Of a DNA stretch of 64,000 nucleotides, positions 8,516-16,204 are shown piece after piece. Numbering within the stretch: position 1 is the first letter of the stretch; each line of letters begins with the position of its first letter. A model generated the notes under the pieces. The model was given only the letters and a program-made list of their open reading frames with translations, did not search any database and was not told the origin of the DNA. Source of the DNA: Agathobaculum sp. Marseille-P7918 (GTDB taxonomy: Bacteria; Bacillota; Clostridia; Oscillospirales; Butyricicoccaceae); assembly GCF_900625105.1 (NCBI RefSeq), contig NZ_UYYD01000004.1, positions 113,382-177,381 on the forward strand, in the 5' to 3' direction. A program made the translations under genes and the position numbers.

Positions 8516-9799
8516 ATGCTTCGGTTTTTAGAGAGTCTGCAATTTGTTTTATTCATATTTTTTACGGCAGCCTATGCGTATCAGGTCGTGTATCTGATCA
8601 TCGGTCTGGTTGGCAAGGGCCGTGAAGGCAAGCAGGATGCCAAACTGCATCGCTATGCGGCGATCATTTCAGCGCGTAATGAGGAGGCCGTCATCGGAGA
8701 CCTGATCGGAACGCTGAAAAAACAGGATTATCCGTCCGAACTGCTGGATGTGTTCGTTATTGCGGATAACTGCACGGACAGCACGGCGGAGGTTTCCCGC
8801 AAGGCGGGCGCGATCGTGTACGAGCGTTTTAATAAGGTACAGGTCGGCAAGGGCTATGCGCTGGATTATCTGTTCCATCATATCTTTGCGGATTATGGTG
8901 AAACGACGTATGACGGCTTTTTCGTGTTTGATGCGGATAACCTGGTAGATCCGCAGTTCGTCCGCGAGATGAACAAGATGTTTGATACCGGTGAGTTTGC
9001 TGCTCTGACCAGCTACCGCAACTCTAAGAACTTCTGTGACAACTGGATTTCCGCAGGCTATGCGCTGTGGTTCCTGCGCGAAGCGCGTTTCCTGAACCGT
9101 CCGCGCACGCAGCTGGGTGTCAACTGTGCCGTCTCCGGCACCGGTTTCCTGGTGGCGAGCGATGTCATCCGCGAAGAGGGCGGCTGGCCCTATCATCTGC
9201 TGACCGAAGATATTGAGTTCTCTATCGCCTGTGCGGCGCACGGCCGTAAAATCGGTTATTGTGGCACGGCGATCATCTACGACGAACAGCCGATCCAGTT
9301 CCGTCAGTCCTGGGATCAGCGTCTGCGCTGGAGCAAGGGCTTCTATCAGGTAGATGCGAAGTATACGGCGCCGCTGCTGCGCGGCTGCCTGCGCGGCGGC
9401 AAGAAGGGCATGTCCTGCTATGACATGCTGATGACCGTAGCGCCCTGCAATCTGGTGACAATCGGCGTACTGGGCCTGTCCCTGTTTGTCTGCCTGAGCA
9501 GCCTGTCCCAGCCCGCGTTCATTACATATCGCGTGCTGCGTATGCTGGGCCGTATTATTCTGGCCACGCTGAAGGGCATCTCGTTCAGCCTGTTTATGTT
9601 CGGTGCGTTTACCATGGCAACCGAGTGGAAGCAGATCAAGGGCAGCACCTGGAAGAAGATCTTTTATGTATTCACCTTCCCGCTGTTCATGCTGACCTAT
9701 ATTCCGATTTCGCTGGCTGCGCTGGTTGGCAAGGTGGAGTGGAAGCCCATCCGCCACGGCCTTACGGCAAAGGCACACAACGAAAACGAGCGTGCATAA
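8516..9799 (+). CDS. Membrane family 2 glycosyltransferase
   Basis: A 427-aa processive-type GT2 enzyme. An N-terminal membrane helix (about 5-30) leads into a GT-A domain with SARNEEAVI, the metal-binding DADN (near 141), TEDIEFS (near 225) and the QRLRW motif (near 263), as in cellulose/hyaluronan-synthase-like enzymes; about three more membrane helices follow. It probably uses a nucleotide-sugar to build or extend an envelope or exported polysaccharide; donor and product are unknown. It is a single gene with its own promoter and terminator, divergent from the sigma/anti-sigma pair. Confidence 0.88.
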   Translation: MLRFLESLQFVLFIFFTAAYAYQVVYLIIGLVGKGREGKQDAKLHRYAAIISARNEEAVIGDLIGTLKKQDYPSELLDVFVIADNCTDSTAEVSRKAGAIVYERFNKVQVGKGYALDYLFHHIFADYGETTYDGFFVFDADNLVDPQFVREMNKMFDTGEFAALTSYRNSKNFCDNWISAGYALWFLREARFLNRPRTQLGVNCAVSGTGFLVASDVIREEGGWPYHLLTEDIEFSIACAAHGRKIGYCGTAIIYDEQPIQFRQSWDQRLRWSKGFYQVDAKYTAPLLRGCLRGGKKGMSCYDMLMTVAPCNLVTIGVLGLSLFVCLSSLSQPAFITYRVLRMLGRIILATLKGISFSLFMFGAFTMATEWKQIKGSTWKKIFYVFTFPLFMLTYIPISLAALVGKVEWKPIRHGLTAKAHNENERA

Positions 9800-9810
9800 C
9801 TAAAGATAAG

Positions 9811-9846
9811 AAAAGCTGCTGCAACAAAAGTTGCAGCAGCTTTTTT
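9811..9846 (+). terminator. Bidirectional terminator
   Basis: AAAGCTGCTGCAAC and its complement around loop AAAA, followed by TTTTTT and preceded by an A-run. It ends the glycosyltransferase gene and also serves the minus-strand HEPN operon, whose stop codon it overlaps. Confidence 0.85.
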
Positions 9847-10282
9847 ATTCCACATGATGCGGCCGGCCGCCGGCATACAGCTCGCGCCGGATGGCGGCAA
9901 ACATGCGCTCCGCCATATCCAGATACCGGCGGATCTCCATTTCGTCAATCTCAAATGGAAGATCAGTGGGGTAGCGGGTTTCGATATACAGATCGTTGAG
10001 CGCGGCGCTTTCGTCCAGATATTCCGAAAACGCATCCGCATCCTGCTGGATCGCCTGCCGGCAAAGATAGGTCAGGTTGTGGCCGTCGAAATGGCGGCCC
10101 GTGCGAAACAGCAGGTAGCCCTTGAGCGCTTTTTCAATGGCCTGCTGGCAGTGGAAGGCGATGTTGTAATGGTCGCCGCCGTAGGTCAGCAGCAGGCGGG
10201 CGCATTGCAAGTCGCAGAGCGCTTTATCCAGCCATTTGTAATAGAAGTGGCTGTCCGACGCGCCTTTACGTCTTCGGCTCAT
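9845..10282 (-). CDS. HEPN domain protein
   Basis: A 145-aa all-helical HEPN protein. It shows the family's FHCQQAIEKALKGYLL helix (about 43-58), the conserved H-x-L segment (GHNLTYL, with an R-x4-H spacing just before it) and the typical TRYPTDLPFE stretch (about 101-110). HEPN proteins are often RNases paired with MNT nucleotidyltransferases that AMPylate and silence them. It overlaps the upstream MNT-like gene by 17 bp, so the two are made together. Because the MNT partner looks inactive, this may not be a classical toxin-antitoxin pair. Confidence 0.85.
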   Translation of the reverse strand: MSRRRKGASDSHFYYKWLDKALCDLQCARLLLTYGGDHYNIAFHCQQAIEKALKGYLLFRTGRHFDGHNLTYLCRQAIQQDADAFSEYLDESAALNDLYIETRYPTDLPFEIDEMEIRRYLDMAERMFAAIRRELYAGGRPHHVE

Positions 10283-10577
10283 AAATCACCTGCCCTTTCC
10301 GGGCGATCCAGGCGGCATACGAGGTTTCATCCTCGAGCAGATCGTCCCACTCCTCGGCGGTGTAAAGACTCAGATTGACCGGCACATCGGCGGAAAGCGC
10401 CAGATGCAGCTGCGTGCGCAGATGGCGGCAGTCCGTGCCGTCCGGCACGACCACGCACAGGCTGAACGCCTTGAGCTTGCCGGTGGCCATGGTGCGCTTT
10501 TCCGCAAACAGAATGATTTTACGCGGCTGGCAGATGCGGAGGATATCCTGCGCCGCTTGCCGGATGGCTTCAGTCAT
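10266..10577 (-). CDS. Degenerate MNT-type nucleotidyltransferase-fold protein
   Basis: A 103-aa protein in the position and with the length of the MNT partner of HEPN proteins. The fold pattern can be followed (helix, ILFAEKRT strand, LCVVV strand, VPVNLSLYTAEEW, C-terminal GQVIYE), but the catalytic G-S...D-x-D is replaced by AEKRT...FSL and the third acidic residue by N in VPVNLSLY. I therefore expect no AMPylation activity. It starts three bases after the thioesterase stop, so it is the third gene of an operon. Confidence 0.7.
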   Translation of the reverse strand: MTEAIRQAAQDILRICQPRKIILFAEKRTMATGKLKAFSLCVVVPDGTDCRHLRTQLHLALSADVPVNLSLYTAEEWDDLLEDETSYAAWIARKGQVIYEPKT

Positions 10578-10580
10578 GGG

Positions 10581-11312
10581 TTATCCCTCCTGCATCTCAA
10601 ACGGCGACAGGGTCGCCAGCGCTTCAAAATGCGTTTTTCCGTCGGCTTCTCCGCGCACATACCGCGCGCCGTCCACCGTGCCGCAGAGCAGCTCCAGCTG
10701 CTCGCCGAACGCGGTTTCGGCGGTATAGTTGACTTGCAGGGAGGAGACAAAGCCCGGCTGCCGCTGCAGGTCAAGTGCATCCGAAATCAGCTCGACGATG
10801 CGCACATTATTGACATGGTTGTTGACGTCCAAGTCGGAATACTGCACGGTGTGGACGTGGTGCGGACGCACAGTGTCGCAGGTCAGTTTGGGCAGCGGCT
10901 CAAACAGGTCGCCGCGCGACTTATGCAGGTAACTCTCGGCTGCCGGGAAAGAGCTGGGGCGCAGGATGCGGTGCGAGACCGGATCGAGCGTGACCCACAT
11001 CGACTGTGCCTCGCCGATCTGCTGTTCGTCTGCAAAGAAGGCAAAGCAGCGGTACCAGCTGGCGCCGCGGATGCCGGGGCACCAGGTCTCGCAGCGGATA
11101 CGCTCATACGGGCGCAGAGGGCGCGCCAGACGCGCTTTCATGCGCGAGAGCACCCAGACAATGTTGAGCTCGTCCGGGCCTAAATGCAGCGATTCTGCGT
11201 GCACCGTGGCCGCGTCCTGCATCACCAGCCAGAGAAAGGACGGCTTGGCGATGCCGCGGTTGTCAATATGGCCGTAGTTGATTTCGTACTCACGGGAAAG
11301 AAGATCTGCCAA
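10581..11312 (-). CDS. Acyl-ACP thioesterase
   Basis: A 243-aa double-hotdog thioesterase of the FatA/FatB-like bacterial family (PF01643), which releases free fatty acids from acyl-ACP. N-terminal hotdog: REYEINYGHID... and the helix FLWLVMQDAA. The second hotdog holds YSDLDVNNHVNN (near 163-174), matching the catalytic D-x-N-x-H arrangement. The start is TTG 11312, ten bases behind AGGAGG; no ATG fits. It lies 22 bp after the glycosidase gene and three bases before the MNT-like gene. Confidence 0.88.
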   Translation of the reverse strand: MADLLSREYEINYGHIDNRGIAKPSFLWLVMQDAATVHAESLHLGPDELNIVWVLSRMKARLARPLRPYERIRCETWCPGIRGASWYRCFAFFADEQQIGEAQSMWVTLDPVSHRILRPSSFPAAESYLHKSRGDLFEPLPKLTCDTVRPHHVHTVQYSDLDVNNHVNNVRIVELISDALDLQRQPGFVSSLQVNYTAETAFGEQLELLCGTVDGARYVRGEADGKTHFEALATLSPFEMQEG

Positions 11313-11334
11313 AAGGGAAACGCCTCCTTATCAA

Positions 11335-12606
11335 TCAGTGGAACAGGCTGGCAATGAACCGGGATACCAAGTCAAGCAGGGAAGCTTGCTGCATCGAGGC
11401 ATCCGGCGTGGTTTCCGGACTGTTTTCATCCTGCGCGTAATGCTGGGAAAGCATATCGGCGCAGCCGTCTATGTTCTCCAGAGAGGAGTAGCTGAAGTAC
11501 ACTTCGCCCTGAATGTCAATGCTGCTGTCGAGCAATGCGAGCTGGCGTTCCAGTTCGGCAGTGCCGTACCAGACGTCGCCCGGCTGGGCTTCTGCGGCGC
11601 GATAGGCGCCGATGCCGATGTACAGTGCAACGTCGCTGGTGGAGATCACTTCCTGCCACCAGTCCAGCAACACTTCAAAATCTGCGATTTCGTAACCGAT
11701 TTCCCAGTAAAGCTGTGGGCAGATGTAATCGACGGTGCCCTTCTGGATCCACTGAACCGAGTCGCAGTAGATCTCGCGATAGGAGGAACGGCCGTTGGTT
11801 TCGCTGCCCTTGGGGTTGTCGGCCTTGTTGTCCCAGATGCCGGAAGGGCTGACGCCGAACGACAGGGTCGGGTCGATCTCGTGCAGCGTTTTGTCGAGCG
11901 TGGCGATCAGGGTGTTGACATTGTTGCGCCGCCAGTCGCCGATGTCGTCAAAGTCTGTGCCGTAACGGGCAAAGGTCGACTGGTCGTTAAAATCCGTGCC
12001 CGGATAAAAATAGTCATCCAGATGAATGCCGTCCACATCGTAGTTTTTCACGATTTCTGTCGCGCCATCCACGACAAGCTGCTGCACAGCCGGCAGGCCG
12101 GGGTTGAAATAGTAATTGTCCTCATATTTTACAACCCATTCCGGGTGCTGTTTGGCCGGGCTGCTGTCCGGCAGCGCGTCCCACTCGCTCTGGCCGTCTT
12201 TGGTGATACGGTAGGGGTTGATCCACGCATGCAGCTGCAAACCGCGGCTGTGCGCGCCATCGATCCAATAGGCTAGCACATCAAAATCACCGTCCGGCGC
12301 TTGTCCGGTTGTGCCGCTGACATAACGGCTCCACGGGAAGATTTCAGACGGATACAGCGCGTCTGCGGAAGGACGCACCTGAAGGAAAACCGTATTCAGG
12401 CCCATAGCGGCAATATTGTCGAGGATGGTATCCGCTTCACTTTTGAGCGTGTCGGCGGAAAGACCCTGTGCAGAGGGGTAGTCGATGTTGTATACGGTGG
12501 AAACCCACACGCCGCGCATGCCGTCCTGCGCGGTTTGTACAGCGCCGGCGCTGGAAAAGAGCAGGGTGAGTATCAAAACGATGGAAAGAACGCGTTGCTT
12601 GAGCAT
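11335..12606 (-). CDS. Secreted GHL10 (DUF187/YngK-like) glycosyl hydrolase-like protein
   Basis: A 423-aa protein with a signal peptide (1-22, LTLLFSSAGA) and a TIM-barrel GHL10 domain: MRGVWVSTVYNIDYP, FLQVRPSADALY, HAWINPYRI, DGIHLDDYFYPG (near 212) and YICPQLYWE. Homologues act outside the cell on glycans, probably cell-wall or exopolysaccharide, but the substrate is unproven. A C-terminal tail of about 35 residues has no clear domain. It is the first gene of an operon with the thioesterase, MNT-like and HEPN genes. Confidence 0.87.
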   Translation of the reverse strand: MLKQRVLSIVLILTLLFSSAGAVQTAQDGMRGVWVSTVYNIDYPSAQGLSADTLKSEADTILDNIAAMGLNTVFLQVRPSADALYPSEIFPWSRYVSGTTGQAPDGDFDVLAYWIDGAHSRGLQLHAWINPYRITKDGQSEWDALPDSSPAKQHPEWVVKYEDNYYFNPGLPAVQQLVVDGATEIVKNYDVDGIHLDDYFYPGTDFNDQSTFARYGTDFDDIGDWRRNNVNTLIATLDKTLHEIDPTLSFGVSPSGIWDNKADNPKGSETNGRSSYREIYCDSVQWIQKGTVDYICPQLYWEIGYEIADFEVLLDWWQEVISTSDVALYIGIGAYRAAEAQPGDVWYGTAELERQLALLDSSIDIQGEVYFSYSSLENIDGCADMLSQHYAQDENSPETTPDASMQQASLLDLVSRFIASLFH

Positions 12607-12644
12607 GGGAAGACTCCTTTAACAGTTAGCGTAAATATATAATT

Positions 12645-12673
12645 ATTTTACCATTGCGAGGGGGAGAAAGCAA
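12645..12673 (-). promoter_or_regulatory. Promoter of the GHL10-thioesterase-MNT-HEPN operon
   Basis: Read on the minus strand: TTGCTT (12668-12673), 17-bp spacer, TAAAAT (12645-12650). It lies back-to-back with the kinase promoter; the two -35 boxes are six bases apart. Confidence 0.65.
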
Positions 12674-12679
12674 GAATGA

Positions 12680-12708
12680 TTGACACGGACGCGGATTCAT
12701 CGTATGAT
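12680..12708 (+). promoter_or_regulatory. Promoter of the pyridoxal kinase-like gene
   Basis: A near-perfect sigma-A promoter, TTGACA (12680-12685), 17 bp, TATGAT (12703-12708). It shows that the longer in-frame extension beginning at 12676 cannot be the real start. Confidence 0.85.
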
Positions 12709-12741
12709 GAAACACGGACAGAAAAAGGATGTGAATGGGCC

Positions 12742-13608
12742 ATGCAAAAAAAGATTCTGGCGCTGCACGATTTATCCGGCTTTGGGCGCTCGTCGCTGGT
12801 GCCGATCATCGCGGTGCTTTCTGCGGGCGGGCATCAGTGTGTGCCGCTGCCGACGGCAGTGTTTTCCACCCATACCGCGATCCCTGGCTGGGTGACGACC
12901 GATCTGACCGGTGCGATGCAGGGCACGATAGACCAATATGATAAGCTGGGGCTGCGGTTCGAGGCGATTTATGCCGGTTTTTTGGGTTCGGCGGATCAGA
13001 TTGACTGCGTCGGGGAAGCGGCAAAGCGGCTGAAAACGACGGACGGCATCACGCTCATCGATCCGGTGATGGGGGATAACGGCAAGGTGTATGATACTTA
13101 TACGCCGGAAATGTGTACACGGATGCGTGAGCTGTGCGCAATCGCTGATATCATCACCCCCAACACGACCGAAGCGGCGATCCTGCTGGACCGTGACCCG
13201 AACAGCAAGCCGGGCAGTGCGGACGAGGCGTGGGAATGGCTGCGGGCGCTGCGTGCCCACTATGGTGCCGAGGTTGTGCTGACCGGTCTGGATTTTGCAC
13301 CGGGCCGGGTCGGGTCGGGTTGCCTGTCCGCGTCCGGCGGCGCGCTCAGCCTGCATCGTCGGATCGACCGGTATTACCCGGGTACGGGCGATCTGTTTGC
13401 ATCGGCCATGCTCAGCGCGATGCTCAATGATGTCACGCTGGAGGATGCTTGCGAATTGGCAGGGGAATATGTCAAGGATTGCATTGCTTACACGATGGCG
13501 CAGCAAACCGATCCCATGCATGGCGTGCAGTTTGAAAAGGTGCTGCCGCGGCTGATCGACGGCACCTATCAGCGGGAGCTGCGGGACCGTCCGCTCCGGC
13601 AGGAATAA
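12742..13608 (+). CDS. Pyridoxal/pyridoxamine kinase-like protein
   Basis: A 288-aa ribokinase-fold PfkB-type enzyme that phosphorylates B6 vitamers for PLP salvage. Signatures are HDLSGFGRSSL at the N-terminus, the THTAIPG segment typical of PdxK/PdxY, DPVMGDNG (near 113), TPNTTEA (near 140) and the anion-hole motif YPGTGDLF (near 211). ATG 12742 is the only start that fits the promoter at 12680-12708 and the AAAGGA site. It is monocistronic and ends in a terminator. PdxY and PdxK cannot be separated with confidence here. Confidence 0.88.
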   Translation: MQKKILALHDLSGFGRSSLVPIIAVLSAGGHQCVPLPTAVFSTHTAIPGWVTTDLTGAMQGTIDQYDKLGLRFEAIYAGFLGSADQIDCVGEAAKRLKTTDGITLIDPVMGDNGKVYDTYTPEMCTRMRELCAIADIITPNTTEAAILLDRDPNSKPGSADEAWEWLRALRAHYGAEVVLTGLDFAPGRVGSGCLSASGGALSLHRRIDRYYPGTGDLFASAMLSAMLNDVTLEDACELAGEYVKDCIAYTMAQQTDPMHGVQFEKVLPRLIDGTYQRELRDRPLRQE

Positions 13609-13621
13609 GCGATCATAAAAA

Positions 13622-13647
13622 AGCACCGCCTTTGAGCGGTGCTTTTT
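13622..13647 (+). terminator. Terminator of the pyridoxal kinase gene
   Basis: AGCACCGC/GCGGTGCT stem flanked by A-run and TTTTT, so it can act in both directions. Confidence 0.8.
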
Positions 13648-13832
13648 ACGCCCTTTCGAGCCATACCAGCGTTATGGTACTTCAGAAAACGGGGCAGATG
13701 CTTATCGCGAGACGCCAAATCCGCCCATCGAGGTCGGATTTGGCGAGGCTCCGGCCGACTGGGACAGTCGGCCTAATCACACGGGCTGCAAAACAGCCCG
13801 CCGGGCTGTTTTGTTTTACGCCCTTTCGAGCC
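13644..13832. repeat. Hairpin-rich intergenic island bounded by 19-bp direct repeats
   Basis: TTTTACGCCCTTTCGAGCC occurs at 13644-13662 and again at 13814-13832. Between the copies are three strong inverted repeats: a 10-bp stem 13714-13723/13735-13744, an 8-bp stem 13753-13760/13766-13773, and a 10-bp terminator-like stem 13790-13799/13803-13812. No coding sequence of note is present. It may be a small mobile or expanding intergenic repeat. Confidence 0.6.
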
Positions 13833-13845
13833 TCGCATCCATAAC

Positions 13846-13878
13846 CAAAAAAGAAAAGACCTGTCATTGACAGGTCTT
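13846..13878 (-). terminator. Terminator of tRNA-Gly
   Basis: AAGACCTGTC/GACAGGTCTT stem with a three-base loop; on the minus strand a T-rich run follows, nine bases past the tRNA 3' end. Confidence 0.8.
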
Positions 13879-13886
13879 CTTGTTTT

Positions 13887-13962
13887 TGGAGCGGCTGACG
13901 AGGCTCGAACTCGCTACCTCCACCTTGGCAAGGTGGCGCTCTACCAGATGAGCTACAGCCGC
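13887..13962 (-). tRNA. tRNA-Gly (anticodon GCC)
   Basis: A 76-nt cloverleaf on the minus strand. The acceptor stem is GCGGCTG/CAGCCGC, the D arm contains GTAGCTCATCTGGTAGAGC, the anticodon loop reads CTTGCCA with GCC in the middle, and the T arm contains GTTCGAGC. The discriminator and CCA end are encoded (TCCA, 13890-13887). Confidence 0.97.
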
Positions 13963-13998
13963 ATTTTCTATCGCGCCGAACTCATCAGCGCGATATTT

Positions 13999-14027
13999 AT
14001 TATAGCAAAGGGTGGACATGCTGTCAA
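13999..14027 (-). promoter_or_regulatory. Promoter of tRNA-Gly
   Basis: A full-consensus promoter on the minus strand: TTGACA (14022-14027), 17 bp, TATAAT (13999-14004), giving a leader of about 30 nt before the tRNA. Confidence 0.85.
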
Positions 14028-14059
14028 GCAAAAATTAAGAAAAACAGGAAAACTTTTTT

Positions 14060-14767
14060 TTAGCCCTTTTTGCGGGGGCGGTGGCACAGTACCAGCGAAA
14101 CAAACAGGCACACGGCGACATACAGCATAATGGGGATGCCAGCAAACAGGATGACGCGGCCGAGCGTCCACAGTGGCTGGGGCAGGGTGAACCACAGACG
14201 GGAAAGGGTTGCTTCGGGGATCAGGTTCAGTACTTGCAGGAACGTGAAATAGAAGACGCGCATCGGCAGCAGTGCGACGATCCAGATGTCAACGCGCCAG
14301 AACGCGCGGATAAAATCCGAGCCCTGCGGCGCATCCACACTGTTTTTCAGATACAGCCCGAAGCCCATTGCCAGCGCGATAGCGCAAATCTGCAAGATCA
14401 CGCCGATGACAGTAGGGGTGTCAGTGGGCGCGAAAAAGCGACCGTAGAACAGCAGAAACAATCCGCACGCACTGCCGCCCAGCGTCATACAGAGCAGCAG
14501 CGGTGCGCCTGCCCGCGCCTGTGCCGGCGACATGTGTGCGTCCTTGCCGCCTGACGAGCTTTGCTGCGGCGCGATATCCCGCAGCAGCCAGTCGGTCGAA
14601 ACATCGAAATATTCGGCCAGAGCCACGACTTTTTCCGTATCGGGCGTCGCATCGCCGACCTCCCATTTGCTGACTGCCTGTCGGGACACGCCCAGTGTGA
14701 TCGCCAGATCCTCCTGCGACAGGCCACGCTTTTTGCGCAGGTCTATGATTTTTTCTCCCAGTGTCAT
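14060..14767 (-). CDS. XRE-family regulator with membrane domain
   Basis: A 235-aa protein with an N-terminal HTH_3 domain (about 3-62; LSQEDLAITLGVSRQAVSKWE is cut here only by the family's usual helices) followed by a linker and about four hydrophobic membrane helices from residue 88 to 228, ending in a basic tail. This architecture suggests a membrane-bound transcriptional regulator. It starts behind AAGGAGG. A palindrome 80 bp upstream (14847-14861) shares the motif AACCGNCGGTT with the control region of another XRE gene at 23.8 kb. The ligand is unknown. Confidence 0.85.
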   Translation of the reverse strand: MTLGEKIIDLRKKRGLSQEDLAITLGVSRQAVSKWEVGDATPDTEKVVALAEYFDVSTDWLLRDIAPQQSSSGGKDAHMSPAQARAGAPLLLCMTLGGSACGLFLLFYGRFFAPTDTPTVIGVILQICAIALAMGFGLYLKNSVDAPQGSDFIRAFWRVDIWIVALLPMRVFYFTFLQVLNLIPEATLSRLWFTLPQPLWTLGRVILFAGIPIMLYVAVCLFVSLVLCHRPRKKG

Positions 14768-14846
14768 GTTTGGTTACCTCCTTGCTTGGTGAGGCCATTG
14801 TATCGAAAAACAGGGTTGCACGCCACCATGTTGGGCTGGAAATCCC

Positions 14847-14861
14847 GCAACCGCCGGTTGC
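14847..14861. promoter_or_regulatory. Palindromic operator candidate
   Basis: A perfect 7+1+7 palindrome, GCAACCGCCGGTTGC, centred about 64 bp upstream of a minus-strand TACAAT -10 box (14797-14802) for the XRE regulator gene. That -10 has a poor -35, as expected of an activated promoter. Confidence 0.55.
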
Positions 14862-14868
14862 ATATCAA

Positions 14869-14905
14869 AAAATCAGCGCGTTTTTGGAGAAAACGCGCTG
14901 ATTTT
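14869..14905 (-). terminator. Terminator of the malQ/HAD-LUD genes
   Basis: A 16-bp perfect stem, 14869-14884 with 14890-14905, followed on the minus strand by a T-run. It lies 24 bp past the HAD-LUD stop codon. Confidence 0.8.
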
Positions 14906-14928
14906 GGGTGCAGGGGATTGGGGTGAGA

Positions 14929-16167
14929 TCAATAGCCGAGCGGCTCGCCGATCAGGACGACCTCGCAGCGTTCCATGCGCTGCGGCGGGCCCATATGGAT
15001 GACCATTGCACGGCAGATGCGGTCCGGGCTCTTGCAGTCGTGGCATTTGCCGTCCACGGCGCAGGGCGTTTGCTTGCCCAGGCGCTTGGCGTTCATCGGT
15101 GCGGCGACATTGCGGGCGCGGTCGATTGCGCTTTCCAGATCCGGGCACAGCTTGTTGATGCCGCAGACAAAGATGCAGCGCTTCGGGCCGAACAGTGTGC
15201 CGGATACTCGGTTGCAGGCACCGTCGATATTGACGATTTCGCCGTTCTCGCTCAGCGCATTGGCCGAGCTGAGGTAAATATCCGGCGTCTGGAAGTACTC
15301 GCCGGTACGCACCCAGTGCCAGTGCACGGCGGTGCTGTTGGAGAATGCTTCTGGGAAACCGAGCGCTTTGAGGGTCATCGAACCGCCCAGCGAAACCGAC
15401 TTGCCTGCGCAGGTATCGATCAGATAGGGCAGGGCATCGGCCACGGTGGGAAAATAAGTAAAACCAAAGCCGCGCTGCGTGAAGGCCTTGCAGATGGCGT
15501 CCACGGCCAGCAGGCCGCGCTCAAACAGCGGCAGCAGTTCCGCGGGGCTGCTGACCAGCGCATCTGCGCCGGCGTCGGTCAATTCTTCGGCCGAACGGAA
15601 GCCCCATGTCACGCCGACGGCGGACAGGCCGGCGTTTTTCGCGGTCTGCATGTCGGTCGCGCTGTCGCCGATGTACAGGGTTGTGGTCGCGTCGCCGCCC
15701 AGTTCGCGCAGCAGCTGCAGCGCGCTGGTCGGATCGGGCTTGCGCGGAACATTCGGGCGCTCGCCGTAGGTGATCTGCACCAGATCGCCGAAAAAGTGCC
15801 GGATCAGGCTTTTGGCGGCCAGATCATACTTGTTGGACAGCACACCGACCGAAACGCCTGCCTTTTTCAGCTGCTTGAGCAGCGGCAGGATGCCGTCGTA
15901 CGGTTGGGTGCGGTTCATCATGCGCTGGTTATAGGCGGTGCGGAATTCATCCAGGCAGGTGTCGATCATTTCTTCCGTGCGCTTGTTTTCCGGGATGCAG
16001 CGCTCGATCAGCTTGCGCACGCCGTTGCCGACGCGCATGCGGGTCTGCTCTTCGGTCACGGCCGGGAAGCCGCGGCGCACAATGGCGCAGTTGACGCTGT
16101 CACACAGATCGCCCAAGGTGTTGAGCAGCGTGCCGTCCAGATCAAAAATTGCAGTGGTAATTTTCAT
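14929..16167 (-). CDS. HAD phosphatase fused to a LUD (DUF162) domain
   Basis: A 412-aa two-domain protein. Residues 1-215 are a complete phosphoglycolate-phosphatase-like HAD domain: DLDGTLLNT with the nucleophile Asp, SNKYD (motif II), RKPDP (motif III Lys) and YIGDSATDM. Residues 216-412 are a LUD domain of the LutC/YkgG kind with VSLGGSMTL, SSANALSENGEIVNIDG and GINKL, plus a Cys-rich C-terminus (CAVDGKCHDCKSPDRIC). The two are in one frame with no stop or start between. LUD proteins are tied to lactate or other 2-hydroxyacid use. Lies 37 bp after malQ. Confidence 0.88.
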   Translation of the reverse strand: MKITTAIFDLDGTLLNTLGDLCDSVNCAIVRRGFPAVTEEQTRMRVGNGVRKLIERCIPENKRTEEMIDTCLDEFRTAYNQRMMNRTQPYDGILPLLKQLKKAGVSVGVLSNKYDLAAKSLIRHFFGDLVQITYGERPNVPRKPDPTSALQLLRELGGDATTTLYIGDSATDMQTAKNAGLSAVGVTWGFRSAEELTDAGADALVSSPAELLPLFERGLLAVDAICKAFTQRGFGFTYFPTVADALPYLIDTCAGKSVSLGGSMTLKALGFPEAFSNSTAVHWHWVRTGEYFQTPDIYLSSANALSENGEIVNIDGACNRVSGTLFGPKRCIFVCGINKLCPDLESAIDRARNVAAPMNAKRLGKQTPCAVDGKCHDCKSPDRICRAMVIHMGPPQRMERCEVVLIGEPLGY

Positions 16168-16204
16168 GCTATCGCTATCCTTTTTCTTGTTGCGGGACGC
16201 GGTT

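Noticed and set aside
8669..9778. 369-codon minus-strand frame opposite the glycosyltransferase
   Set aside because: Gln/Arg-rich composition and no start signals; the plus strand has all GT2 motifs.
12676..12741. Longer N-terminus for the pyridoxal kinase
   Set aside because: The consensus promoter at 12680-12708 lies inside this extension.
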